A stretch of 37,480 bases of DNA from Candidatus Nanopelagicales bacterium (GTDB lineage Bacteria; Actinomycetota; Actinomycetes; S36-B12; CAIYMF01): NCBI GenBank assembly GCA_025456065.1, contig JALOLH010000068.1, forward strand, positions 1 to 37,480, given 5' to 3'. How positions within the stretch are numbered: position 1 is the stretch's first letter; each line of letters opens with the position of its first letter. A model generated the notes under the pieces. It saw only the letters and a program-made list of their open reading frames with translations, was not told the origin of the DNA and ran no database searches. Both the position numbers and the translations under genes were made by a program. Positions 7,799 to 15,129 of this stretch are shown one piece after another.

Positions 7799-7830
7799 AG
7801 GGTAGGGATACTTAGTTGATCCGTCAACTA
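7799..7830 (-). promoter_or_regulatory. promoter and MarR-type operator of the VOC gene
   Basis: On the minus strand TTGACG (7822-7827) and TACCCT (7799-7804) are spaced by exactly 17 nt. A perfect inverted repeat, TAGTTGA-TCCG-TCAACTA (7813-7830), covers the -35 element. This matches the TTGA/TCAA dyads bound by MarR-family repressors, which often control VOC dioxygenases in quinone or phenolic stress. No MarR gene lies in the window. The operator also overlaps the stop codon of the upstream membrane-protein gene. Confidence 0.7.
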
Positions 7831-8570
7831 CTCCTTCCGTCGGGACCGTGCCGTCGCCTTCGAGATGGCCCCCTCAGGGATCGACCGGGTCGCGGGGGCC
7901 GAGGTGGCAGTGCGATCGGACGGGCCGGCGCGGGCCCGTCGGGACGCACGGCCACCTCCCGGACCGGCAGGCCGCGCAGGGAGCGGGCCCGGGGCGCCAG
8001 GGGCCGGCCGAGGCCCTGCCAGGCCCACCACAGGGCCAGCACCACGGCGGCCGCGAAGGCGAGCACCGCGAGCGCGCGGACCAGGTCGGCGATGTCGTCG
8101 GTCCGGGCCAGCAGGTCCAGCCTGCCGAGGACGTTGCGCCAGTCGTGACCGGACCCGGAGCCGTCATCGCCGAACAGGGGCAGCTCCATGCGGGTCGCGT
8201 CACGGACGTACACCGAGACGTTGTGCAGCGAGACGCCCAGCCACGCGAGCATGCAGACCAGGGCGAAGCGGTCCCCACGCCAGCCGAAGTACCCGGCCAG
8301 GGCAGCCGGCACTGCGACCTGCAGGACGCTGCCGGCCAGCGCCATCACGAGGAACGGGGCCCAGAGGAACAGCAGGTGCCCGAACTCGTGGATGGCCAGG
8401 TCGACGCCGGAGAGGAAGGGGACCCAGCCGTTGCGGGTGAGACTCAGCCAGGCGAGGCCGATCGCCACGAGCAGGGCGCCGCCCGAGCGGAGCAGGACCA
8501 CCCGGACCGGCTCCGCTGCCGCCGGGAGGCGCAGCGACCGGTCCGCCTGCGGCGAGCGGCTGCCAAGCAT
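7824..8570 (-). CDS. membrane protein with HEFGH motif (M50-like metallopeptidase candidate)
   Basis: Protein of 248 aa from ATG 8570. An in-frame start at 8606 is possible but lies upstream of the predicted promoter. There are about five hydrophobic segments (roughly 28-45, 62-82, 84-97, 102-120 and 165-187). A zinc-protease motif HEFGH (61-65) sits at the edge of a membrane segment, as in site-2-protease-like M50 enzymes. The loop around FGDDGSGSGHDW (about 133-144) looks conserved and could give a third ligand (H142 or D143). The C-terminal ~60 residues are low-complexity Arg/Pro. Substrate unknown; catalytic activity is inferred only from the motif. The VOC gene lies 64 bp downstream with its own promoter. 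Confidence 0.75.
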   Translation of the reverse strand: MLGSRSPQADRSLRLPAAAEPVRVVLLRSGGALLVAIGLAWLSLTRNGWVPFLSGVDLAIHEFGHLLFLWAPFLVMALAGSVLQVAVPAALAGYFGWRGDRFALVCMLAWLGVSLHNVSVYVRDATRMELPLFGDDGSGSGHDWRNVLGRLDLLARTDDIADLVRALAVLAFAAAVVLALWWAWQGLGRPLAPRARSLRGLPVREVAVRPDGPAPARPIALPPRPPRPGRSLRGPSRRRRHGPDGRSS

Positions 8571-8577
8571 GCGACCG

Positions 8578-8606
8578 AGCGTACGCAACTCATGGTGATC
8601 ACACAA
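8578..8606 (-). promoter_or_regulatory. leaderless promoter of the HEFGH protein gene
   Basis: TTGTGT (minus strand, 8601-8606), a 17-nt spacer, then TACGCT (8578-8583), 7 nt before ATG 8570. Transcription would start at or next to the A of the ATG. Confidence 0.5.
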
Positions 8607-8658
8607 TCACGCTGCGCTATCAGCACGGCATCGCCCCGTGCGCCGGTAAGGTCGCGTC

Positions 8659-10005
8659 GTGCGCGGGCCCGACCCTCTCGTGATGCAGGGCGAGGGCCGG
8701 CCGCGCACCTCGGCCTCGGAGATCCTGCGCCTGGCCGTCCCCGCGTTCGGCGCACTCGTCGCGCAGCCACTCTTCACGTTGATCGACGCCGCGATCGTCG
8801 GCACGCTCGGGACGACCGCCCTGGCCGGTCTGGGCGCCGGCGCCCAGGTCTTCACCACCGTGACGGGGCTGGCGATCTTCCTGGCCTACGGGACGACGGC
8901 GGTCGTGGCGCGCCGCGTCGGGGCGGGCCAGCTGGCCCGCGGGATCACCGACGGGGTCGAGGGCGTGGCCCTCGGGGTGGGCCTCGGGACCGTCGCCACC
9001 GTGGTCACGTGGCTCACCGCACCCCAGCTCGTCGCCTGGATCGGGACCTCGCCGGCGTCGACGCCCGAGGCCCTGGCCTACCTGCGCACCGTCAGCCTGG
9101 CCTTCCCGTTCGCCCTCGCCGCGATGGCGGCGATCGGCGTCCTGCGGGGCTTGCAGGACACGGCGACGACCCTGTGGATCACGCTGGTGGCGGTCACCGC
9201 GAACCTCGTCCTGTCGGCGTGGCTGGTCCTGGTCGCGGGCTGGGGCGTCGCCGGCTCCGCCTGGGGCACGGTGGCCGCGGAGGCGCTGGCCGCCGCGCTG
9301 TTCCTCGCCGTGCTGGTGCGGCGCGCCCACCACCACGGCGCAGCCCTGCGGACCACCCGCGCCGGCGTGCTGGTCGCGGCTCGCGGGGCCGTTCCGCTCT
9401 TCTGGCGCACGGTGGCCCTGCGGGCGGTGTTCGTGCTCGCGATCGTCGTCGCGGCCAGGCTCGGTGACGCCGAGCTCGCGGCCTACTACGTCACCTTCAC
9501 CGTCTGGTACCTGCTCGCCCTGGGCATGGACGCCCTGGCCATCGCTGGGCAGGCCCTGCTCGGCCGGCACCTCGGGGCCGGATCGGTGGCCACCGCGCGG
9601 GCCGTCACCTGGCAGATGACTCGCTGGGGGATCGCCCTGGGCGCGATCCTGCTCGTGGTCGTGCTGGCGGCCCGACCCTGGCTGCCGGGCCTCTTCGGCG
9701 AGGACCCTGCGGTGCAGGCGATGGTGGCCGCCGCCCTGGTCGTGGTGGCCCTGCAGCAGCCCCTGGCCGGGGTGGTGTTCGTCCTCGACGGCGTGCTGCT
9801 CGGCGCCGGCGACGCCACCTACCTGGTCCTGGCGCAGGCCCTCGCGCTGGCCGTGTTCGCCCCGGCCGCCTGGTGGGTGTGGCGCACCGACGGCACGGTG
9901 ACCGACCTGTGGCTGGCGCTCACGCTCTTCATGCTGGTACGAGCCGCGGCGTTCTCAGCACGCGTGCGCGGCGATGCGTGGCTGGTGACCGGCGCGACGC
10001 GATGA
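8659..10005 (+). CDS. MATE family efflux transporter (DinF-like)
   Basis: Protein of 448 aa from GTG 8659. TAAGGT (8647-8652) ends 6 nt before it, so probably leaderless; ATG 8683 is an alternative. Twelve hydrophobic segments are arranged as two homologous halves. The first begins around LRLAVPAFGALVAQPLFTLI with the family-typical DAAIVGTLGTTALAGLGAG. The second starts near residue 240 with a Phe/Trp segment (LFWRTVALRAVFVLAIVVAA). DinF-branch MATE proteins export cationic drugs or oxidised metabolites in exchange for H+ or Na+. The substrate here is unknown. The gene is complete, lies alone, and converges on bldC 44 nt downstream. Confidence 0.93.
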   Translation: MRGPDPLVMQGEGRPRTSASEILRLAVPAFGALVAQPLFTLIDAAIVGTLGTTALAGLGAGAQVFTTVTGLAIFLAYGTTAVVARRVGAGQLARGITDGVEGVALGVGLGTVATVVTWLTAPQLVAWIGTSPASTPEALAYLRTVSLAFPFALAAMAAIGVLRGLQDTATTLWITLVAVTANLVLSAWLVLVAGWGVAGSAWGTVAAEALAAALFLAVLVRRAHHHGAALRTTRAGVLVAARGAVPLFWRTVALRAVFVLAIVVAARLGDAELAAYYVTFTVWYLLALGMDALAIAGQALLGRHLGAGSVATARAVTWQMTRWGIALGAILLVVVLAARPWLPGLFGEDPAVQAMVAAALVVVALQQPLAGVVFVLDGVLLGAGDATYLVLAQALALAVFAPAAWWVWRTDGTVTDLWLALTLFMLVRAAAFSARVRGDAWLVTGATR

Positions 10006-10049
10006 CCTCGCGCCGGGGCGCCGGACGGGACCGGGGGTCGCGCCCGCTC

Positions 10050-10271
10050 TCAGCCCTTGGTGCCGTCGACCGAGCTGCGAGGGGCGGGGATGCTGTCGAG
10101 CAGCGCACGGACCTCGCTCTCGAGGTAGCGCCGATGCCCCCCAAGGGTCCGGATCGAGGTGAGCTTGCCGGAGTTGGCCCAGCGGGTGACCGTCTTCGGA
10201 TCCACCCGGAAGAGCGCCGCGACCTCGGCGGGGGTCAGGAGGGGCTCCACGTCCTGCTGTCGTACCGCCAT
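10050..10271 (-). CDS. bldC: BldC-like MerR-family DNA-binding protein
   Basis: Protein of 73 aa from ATG 10271, with GGAGG a few nt upstream. It is essentially one winged-helix DNA-binding domain without an effector domain: LLTPAEVAALFRVDPKTVTR (11-30) followed by GKLTSIRTLGGHRRY. This is nearly identical to the core of Streptomyces BldC, which binds head-to-tail on variable direct repeats and controls the timing of development. In non-sporulating actinobacteria its role is less clear. The neighbourhood bldC - DUF3073 - purM - purF supports orthology. The upstream intergenic region holds two inverted repeats. Confidence 0.95.
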   Translation of the reverse strand: MAVRQQDVEPLLTPAEVAALFRVDPKTVTRWANSGKLTSIRTLGGHRRYLESEVRALLDSIPAPRSSVDGTKG

Positions 10272-10368
10272 CGAGGCCTCCGCCGAGTTTCCCCCAGATC
10301 GGTGGACCGCCACGCCGGAGGGCCGCCCTCTCGTCGCTGAGGGTCCCCAGCCGGCTACGCAGGGTGTG

Positions 10369-10399
10369 GCAGGCGCGAACTCGAGTGATGCGCGCCTGC
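10369..10399. repeat. inverted repeat in the bldC-DUF3073 intergenic region
   Basis: GCAGGCGCG (10369-10377) and CGCGCCTGC (10391-10399) flank 13 nt; the arms extend further with a one-base bulge. The right arm covers the expected -35 position of the -10 at 10413-10418, so it may be an operator acting on the DUF3073 promoter. Confidence 0.5.
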
Positions 10400-10412
10400 A
10401 CACCCGCCCGGG

Positions 10413-10418
10413 TAGTAT
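10413..10418 (+). promoter_or_regulatory. -10 element upstream of DUF3073 gene
   Basis: TAGTAT at 10413-10418, with no clear -35. The expected start near 10425 would give a ~95-nt leader that contains the palindrome at 10457-10472 and the strong ribosome site at 10501-10512. Confidence 0.4.
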
Positions 10419-10456
10419 GAGGGCCGCTCGCGCCCGGGAACTGCACGGAAGGGCGT

Positions 10457-10472
10457 GCGTGACGAGTCACGC
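10457..10472. repeat. GCGTGAC-GA-GTCACGC palindrome in the DUF3073 leader
   Basis: Perfect 7-bp arms with a 2-nt centre lie 48 nt before the DUF3073 ATG. The core TGAC-N2-GTCA fits the loose BldD box pattern (TNAC...GTNA) of actinobacteria, but a short RNA hairpin is equally possible. No experimental link is claimed. Confidence 0.45.
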
Positions 10473-10519
10473 CGGAGCACACGTACCGCCCGGGACGCAC
10501 CGGAGGAGGGGGTCGAGCC

Positions 10520-10661
10520 ATGGGGCGCGGCCGAGCCAAGGCAAAGCAGCGAGTCCGACCTGGACGCCGACGACCTCGAGGCATTCGACGAGGACCCCTA
10601 CGCGAAGTACGTGGAGGACGACGAGCTCGGGGACGACGAGGACGACGGCGAGCGCAGCTGA
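10520..10661 (+). pseudogene. DUF3073 gene, internally deleted and frameshifted
   Basis: ATG 10520 has an excellent ribosome site (GGAGGAGGGGG, about 7 nt upstream) and encodes MGRGRAKAKQ, the hallmark N-terminus of DUF3073. The next residues in that frame are arginine-rich nonsense with no stop for 480 codons. A different frame from about 10546 encodes the acidic DUF3073-type C-terminus: SSESDLDADDLEAFDEDPYA then KYVEDDELGDD, stopping at 10661. The usual basic middle segment (TKVAR...LKY and onward) is absent. The gene thus seems to have lost an internal piece whose length is not a multiple of three; a short CAG at the junction could be microhomology. DUF3073 is a small conserved actinobacterial protein of unknown function. 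A sequence or assembly error remains possible. Confidence 0.72.
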
Positions 10662-10786
10662 CCCCGGCCGTCGGAGGCGGGCGTGCCGGCCGGTGCACGG
10701 CACCTGGCAGGCGCCCTCGTCTCGCGGCTGACGCGCACGGTCCCCAGGCCCGCGTCGGCGGCCGGAAACCGGGACCCGGCACCCCC

Positions 10787-11890
10787 TCAGGCGTGCTGGC
10801 CCACCAGCCCCACCGATCCTCCGGACCCGCCCTTGGCCGCGCTGTCCGAGGGGTCCCCCGACGCTGCCGTGCGCACGTGGCCGCACACCCACGCATCCAC
10901 GCCTCGTCCCCGCAGTCGCCGCAGCCCGTCGCCGACCGAGTCAGGCGCCATCACCGCGACCATCCCCAGGCCCTCGTTGAACGTGCGCTCGCGCTCGGCG
11001 AGTGCGACACCGCCGAGCGCACCGATCAGCGCGAAGACCGGCGGCGGGGTCCACGTGGGACGGTCGATCTGGCCGTGCAGCCCGGGTGGGAGGACGCGAG
11101 CCACGTTCGCGGCGATGCCGCCACCGGTGATGTGCGACACCGCGTGCACGCCCCCGCCTGCCACCAGGTCCAGGACGTCCCGGGCGTAGATGCGGGTCGG
11201 CTCGAGGAGCTCCTCACCCAGGGTGCGCCCGAGCTCGGGCACGTGCCGGTCCAGTGCCCACCCGGCACGCTCCAGCAGGACGTGCCGGGCCAGCGAGTAG
11301 CCGTTCGCGTGCAACCCGGAGGAGGCCATCGCGACGAGGACGTCGCCGTCGCGGACCCGATCCGGCCCGAGCAGCGCGTCGGCCTCGACCACACCCGTGC
11401 CCGCCCCGGCGACGTCGTACGCGTCGGGCTCGAGCAGCCCGGGGTGCTCCGCGGTCTCGCCGCCGACCAGCGCCGCGCCCGCCCGGGCGCACCCCTCGGC
11501 GATCCCGGACACGATCGCGGCCACCCGCTCGGGCACCACGCGGCCCACGGCGATGTAGTCGGTCAGGAACAGGGGCTCGGCCCCGCACACCACGAGGTCG
11601 TCGACCACCATGGCCACCAGGTCGATGCCGATGGTGTCGTGCACGCCCATGCGCCGGGCGACCTCCACCTTGGTCCCGACCCCGTCGGTCGAGGTGGCCA
11701 GCAGCGGCCGGCGGTACCCTCGCAGGGCCGAAGCGTCGAACAGCCCGGCGAACCCGCCGACGCTGCCGACCACCTCGGGCCGCTGGGCGCGCGCGATCGA
11801 GGCGCGCATGAGCGCGACGGCACGCTCCCCCGCCTCGACGTCGACGCCCGCGGCGGCGTAGGTCGCGCCGCCGCCCACCGGCTCGGTCAT
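10787..11890 (-). CDS. purM: phosphoribosylformylglycinamidine cyclo-ligase (AIR synthetase)
   Basis: Protein of 367 aa. It converts FGAM and ATP to AIR, the fifth step of IMP synthesis. The AIRS fold is clear: TYAAAGVDVEAGERAV near the start, STDGVGTKVEVA around residue 68, GIDLVAMVVDDLVVCGAEPL in the ATP-binding region, LVGGETAEHPG, SSGLHANGYSLAR and HITGGGIAANVARVLP. The C-terminus extends about 25 residues past the last family motif with a Ser/Gly-rich tail. ATG 11890 overlaps the purF stop by 4 nt (ATGA), so the pair is translationally coupled and transcribed from the purF promoter. Complete. Confidence 0.97.
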   Translation of the reverse strand: MTEPVGGGATYAAAGVDVEAGERAVALMRASIARAQRPEVVGSVGGFAGLFDASALRGYRRPLLATSTDGVGTKVEVARRMGVHDTIGIDLVAMVVDDLVVCGAEPLFLTDYIAVGRVVPERVAAIVSGIAEGCARAGAALVGGETAEHPGLLEPDAYDVAGAGTGVVEADALLGPDRVRDGDVLVAMASSGLHANGYSLARHVLLERAGWALDRHVPELGRTLGEELLEPTRIYARDVLDLVAGGGVHAVSHITGGGIAANVARVLPPGLHGQIDRPTWTPPPVFALIGALGGVALAERERTFNEGLGMVAVMAPDSVGDGLRRLRGRGVDAWVCGHVRTAASGDPSDSAAKGGSGGSVGLVGQHA

Positions 11891-13374
11891 CGCGCGCCCA
11901 CCTCCACGGTCTCGAGCAGGTGCTTGCCGAGCAGCTCGGGCTCCGGCAGGGCGATCGGGTAGTTGCCGTCGAAGCAGGCCCGGCAGAGGTTCGCCGCGCC
12001 CAGTGCGGTGGCCTCGGTCAACCCCGCCAGGGAGACGAACCCCAGCGAGTCCGCGCCGATCGAGGAGCGGATCTCCGCCACGGTGCGGTCGTTGGCGATC
12101 AGCTCGCTCTTCGTGGCGAAGTCGATGCCGTAGAAGCACGGCCAGGTGACCGGCGGGGAGGAGATCCGCACGTGCACCTCGCTCGCCCCGGCCTCGCGCA
12201 GCATGCGCACGATGGCCCGCTGCGTGTTGCCCCGGACGATCGAGTCGTCCACGACGACCAGCCGCTTGCCGTCGATCACGTCCCGCAGCGGGTTCAGCTT
12301 CAGCCGGATGCCCCGCTGCCGGATCGTCTGGGAGGGCTGGATGAACGTGCGCCCCACGTACGCGTTCTTCACCAGCCCCTGCGCGAACGGCAGGCCGCTG
12401 GCCTGCGCGAAGCCGACCGCGGCAGGGGTGCCGGACTCCGGGACGGGGATCACCAGGTCGGCGTCGACGGGGTGCTCGTGGGCGAGCCGCCGCCCGATCT
12501 CCAGCCGCGTGGTGTGCACCGAGCGCCCGGAGATCCAGGTGTCCGGGCGGGCGAGGTAGACGAACTCGAAGAGGCAGTGCTTCGGCTCGGCCCGGGCGAA
12601 GCGGTCCGAGCGCAGCCCCCGGTCGTCGATGGCGACGATCTCCCCGGGCTCGACCTCGCGGACCGGCTCGGCGCCGACGATGTCGAGGGCGGCACTCTCC
12701 GAGGCCACCACCCAGCCGCCGCGCTCCAGGCGACCGATGATGAGGGGCCGGATCCCCTGCGGGTCGCGCGCGGCGTAGAGCGCGGTGTCGTCCATGAAGA
12801 CCAGGGAGAAGGCGCCGCGCACGTGCGGCAGCTCGTCGACCGCGGCCGTCAGCAGCGACTCGCCCTGGTGGGCGGCGAGCAGGGCGGTGAGCAGCTCGGT
12901 GTCGGACGTGGCGTGGATCGCGCCACCCAGCGGGAGGGTCCCGGCGTGGGCCTCGGCCTCGGCGACGCGCAGGGCGAGCTCGGCGGTGTTCGTCAGGTTG
13001 CCGTTGTGGGCCAGCGCGAGGTGACCCGTGGCGGTCCCGCGGAAGGTCGGCTGGGCGTTCTCCCACACGCTGGACCCGGTCGTGGAGTAGCGGCAGTGGC
13101 CGATCGCGACGTGCCCGTGCAGCGAGGCCAACGCGCCCTCGGTGAAGACCTGCGAGACCAGCCCCATGTCCTTGTAGACGACGGTCTGGTGGCCGTCGCT
13201 GACCGCCATCCCCGCGGACTCCTGGCCGCGATGCTGCAGCGCGTAGAGGCCGAAGTAGGTGAGCTTCGCGACCTCCTCGTCGGGCGCCCACACGCCGAAG
13301 ACGCCGCAGGCGTCCTGCGGGCCCCGCTCCTGGGGATCCAGGTCGTGGGTGAGCCTGCCATCGCCACGCGCCAC
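11887..13374 (-). CDS. purF: amidophosphoribosyltransferase
   Basis: Protein of 495 aa from GTG 13374. It catalyses the first committed step of purine synthesis (PRPP + Gln to phosphoribosylamine). An 18-22-residue propeptide precedes the N-terminal nucleophile Cys in QDACGVFG, which must be exposed by processing. The Ntn glutaminase domain has HCRYSTTG and AHNGNLTN. The PRTase domain has the PRPP loop VVVDDSIVRGNT. Cysteines C-R-A-C near the C-terminus fit the B. subtilis-like Fe-S type. TACACT (13381-13386) ends 6 nt before GTG, so the transcript is probably leaderless. An exceptional G-rich tract lies just upstream. purM follows with a 4-nt overlap. Confidence 0.97.
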   Translation of the reverse strand: MARGDGRLTHDLDPQERGPQDACGVFGVWAPDEEVAKLTYFGLYALQHRGQESAGMAVSDGHQTVVYKDMGLVSQVFTEGALASLHGHVAIGHCRYSTTGSSVWENAQPTFRGTATGHLALAHNGNLTNTAELALRVAEAEAHAGTLPLGGAIHATSDTELLTALLAAHQGESLLTAAVDELPHVRGAFSLVFMDDTALYAARDPQGIRPLIIGRLERGGWVVASESAALDIVGAEPVREVEPGEIVAIDDRGLRSDRFARAEPKHCLFEFVYLARPDTWISGRSVHTTRLEIGRRLAHEHPVDADLVIPVPESGTPAAVGFAQASGLPFAQGLVKNAYVGRTFIQPSQTIRQRGIRLKLNPLRDVIDGKRLVVVDDSIVRGNTQRAIVRMLREAGASEVHVRISSPPVTWPCFYGIDFATKSELIANDRTVAEIRSSIGADSLGFVSLAGLTEATALGAANLCRACFDGNYPIALPEPELLGKHLLETVEVGAR

Positions 13375-13400
13375 GGGGGCAGTGTAGGTGCCGCGGGGCT

Positions 13401-13477
13401 GGCGGGGGCGAGCGGCAGCGGGGGGCGGGGGCGCCGGGGGCGCGGGGGGCGGGGGGCGGGGGGGCGGGGGCGCGGGC
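13401..13477 (+). other. G-rich tract with G-quadruplex potential
   Basis: About 75 bp consist almost only of G and C on the plus strand, with at least eight runs of 4-7 G separated by 1-5 nt. It lies between the divergent purF and EamA genes, upstream of both predicted -10 elements (13381-13386 and 13506-13511), where -35 and activator sites would be. Several overlapping four-run quadruplexes are possible. Confidence 0.85.
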
Positions 13478-13517
13478 GGCAGCGAAGCACCTGGCCGGGC
13501 CGGGGTAGCGTCCCGGC

Positions 13518-14474
13518 GTGGCCTCGACCCCTGCCCCGGTCCGGGAGGCCGCGGCCGGCGCCGGCGCCAGTGCCGGCAGTGCGGTGGCGGTCGGCTCGGT
13601 CCTGGCCGCCGCCGCCCTGTTCGGGACGGCCGGCACGGCGCAGGCGCTCGGGCCGGCGGGGACCACGCCGGTCGCCGTGGGGATCGTGCGGATCGGCGTC
13701 GGAGCCCTCGTGCTGCTGCTGGCGATCCCACTGCTCGGCGGGTCGTTGCGCGGGCTGCTGGGGCGGTACCGGACCCCGGCCATGTGGGTCACCGCCCTGG
13801 CGGCGGGCAGCTACCAGCTCTGCTTCTTCGCAGCGGTCGACCGCGTCGGGGTCGCGCTGGGAACGCTGGTTGCCGTGGGTGCCGCCCCGATCCTGGCCGG
13901 GCTGCTCGCGTGGGCGGTGCTCAGACACCGACCGACCGTGGGCTGGCTGCTCGCGACCGCGGTGTGCCTCTCCGGTCTCGCGCTGCTCACCGCCGGCGGC
14001 ATCACCGGCGGCAACGCCCTCGGCCTGCTGCTGGCACTGGGCTCCGCTGCCTGCATCGCCGCCTACAACGTGGCGGCCAAGGTCCAGCTCGATCGCGGGG
14101 TGGGCGCCCTCGAGGTGCCGGCGGGCAGCTTCCTGCTGGGCAGCCTCGTGCTCCTGCCCGTCCTGGCCGTCCAGCCGCTCGGGTGGGTGGCGTCGCCGAG
14201 CGGGGCCATCCTGGCGCTCTACCTCGGCGTCGCGACCATGGGCGTGGCGAACGTGCTGCTCACCCGGGGGATGCGGACGCTGCGGTCGGGTCCCGTGACG
14301 ACCCTGATGCTGGGCGACCCGGCCGTGGCGACCCTCCTCGGCGTGGTGGTGCTCGGCGAGCGCCTGTCGCTGGAGGCGGGGATCGGGGTCGCGGTGATCT
14401 TCGCCGGGCTGGCACTGCAGGGCGTGCTGGCCTCACGCGGGCGCGCGGAGCCCGAGCCGCTGCCGGGGCTCTGA
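13518..14474 (+). CDS. EamA/DMT-family transporter
   Basis: Protein of 318 aa from GTG 13518; TAGCGT (13506-13511) ends 6 nt upstream (leaderless type). Ten hydrophobic segments form two EamA repeats. The first spans about residues 25-160, with LFGTAGTAQALGPAGTTPVA at its start and SYQLCFFAAVDRVGVALGTL. The second spans about 170-305, with SAACIAAYNVAAKVQL and LMLGDPAVATLLGVVVLGER. The family moves metabolites or amino-acid-like compounds, usually outward. The substrate is unknown. N-terminal (1-24) and C-terminal tails are short and cytoplasmic. It is divergent from purF but there is no evidence of a purine role. Confidence 0.9.
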   Translation: MASTPAPVREAAAGAGASAGSAVAVGSVLAAAALFGTAGTAQALGPAGTTPVAVGIVRIGVGALVLLLAIPLLGGSLRGLLGRYRTPAMWVTALAAGSYQLCFFAAVDRVGVALGTLVAVGAAPILAGLLAWAVLRHRPTVGWLLATAVCLSGLALLTAGGITGGNALGLLLALGSAACIAAYNVAAKVQLDRGVGALEVPAGSFLLGSLVLLPVLAVQPLGWVASPSGAILALYLGVATMGVANVLLTRGMRTLRSGPVTTLMLGDPAVATLLGVVVLGERLSLEAGIGVAVIFAGLALQGVLASRGRAEPEPLPGL

Positions 14475-14504
14475 CGGCCCGGTCAGGACCCAACCCCCCG
14501 CCCC

Positions 14505-14600
14505 GCCCACCGCTCCGCCCAGCACACCCGCCCAGCCCCGGCCGGCCCACCGCTCCGCCCAGCCCGGCCGGCCCGCCGCCCAGCCCCGGCCGGCCCACCG
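14505..14600. repeat. irregular C-rich tandem repeat
   Basis: The unit GCCCACCGCTCCGCCCAGC occurs at 14505-14523 and 14545-14563 (40-bp period). CGCCCAGCCCCGGCCGGCCCA recurs with a longer offset (from about 14529 and 14577). It fills most of the 221-bp gap between the EamA and SCP2-like genes; nothing else was seen there. Confidence 0.7.
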
Positions 14601-14695
14601 AACCCAGCGCTCCGATCACCCCCGTTACCTTTCCCCGGTGCCTCCAGGCTCCGGACGCCTCTGCACCAGGACGGGGCAGGCGCATACTGCTGGGC

Positions 14696-15097
14696 ATGGC
14701 GGGCCGGCGGTCGATCGGGGACACCGAGGGTCGAGCCGCGGTTGCCGCCGCCCTCGCCGGGTCCGCTGCAGGGGAAGGGCCCGCGCCAGATCGGGGGACG
14801 CTGCGCACCGCGGTGCGCTACACGCTGCAGCTGCTGGCCCAGCGCGCACCGGGGTACGCCGTCGAGGTGCGGGTCCCGCCGCTTGCCGCGGTGCAGGCCG
14901 TGCCCGGTCCGGTCCACCGCCGCGGGACGCCCTCCGCGGTCGTCGAGATGGAGGCGCGCACCTGGCTGGCGCTGGCGAGCGGTGCCCTGGCCTGGGAGGA
15001 GGCGCGGGCCGGGGGTCGCATCAGCGCCAGCGGCGAGCGGGCCGACCTGTCCCCATGGCTGCCGCTGCTGCGGCTGGGGGCGGCCGACGGGGACTGA
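14696..15097 (+). CDS. SCP2-like sterol carrier family protein
   Basis: Protein of 133 aa from ATG 14696; CATACT (14683-14688) ends 7 nt upstream, leaderless type. It resembles the small 'sterol carrier family' proteins that commonly sit beside purF in actinobacteria. Visible features are a helical N-terminus, then LLAQRAPGYAVEVRVPPLAA, a conserved HRRGTPSAVVEM segment and EARTWLALASGALAWEEA, ending in a short hydrophobic-cavity segment RISASGERADLSPWLPLL. The fold suggests binding of a hydrophobic ligand; no enzyme activity is implied. The gene is complete and convergent with the TSUP gene 32 nt downstream. Confidence 0.85.
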   Translation: MAGRRSIGDTEGRAAVAAALAGSAAGEGPAPDRGTLRTAVRYTLQLLAQRAPGYAVEVRVPPLAAVQAVPGPVHRRGTPSAVVEMEARTWLALASGALAWEEARAGGRISASGERADLSPWLPLLRLGAADGD

Positions 15098-15129
15098 CCG
15101 ATCACCCTGCACCCTCACCCGGGAGCGGG

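Noticed and set aside
10520-11962. 480-codon open frame across the bldC-purM region
   Set aside because: It continues the broken DUF3073 frame antisense through purM; the product is Arg/Gly/Pro-rich with no family pattern. High GC leaves long antisense frames open.
14505-14600. Possible CRISPR array
   Set aside because: Units are irregular, C-rich and only about two copies; spacers are not unique and no cas genes are present.
13388-14695. Long frame joined to the SCP2-like gene
   Set aside because: It passes through the EamA gene in another frame and the G-rich tract. The SCP2-like gene has its own ATG and -10 at 14683-14688.
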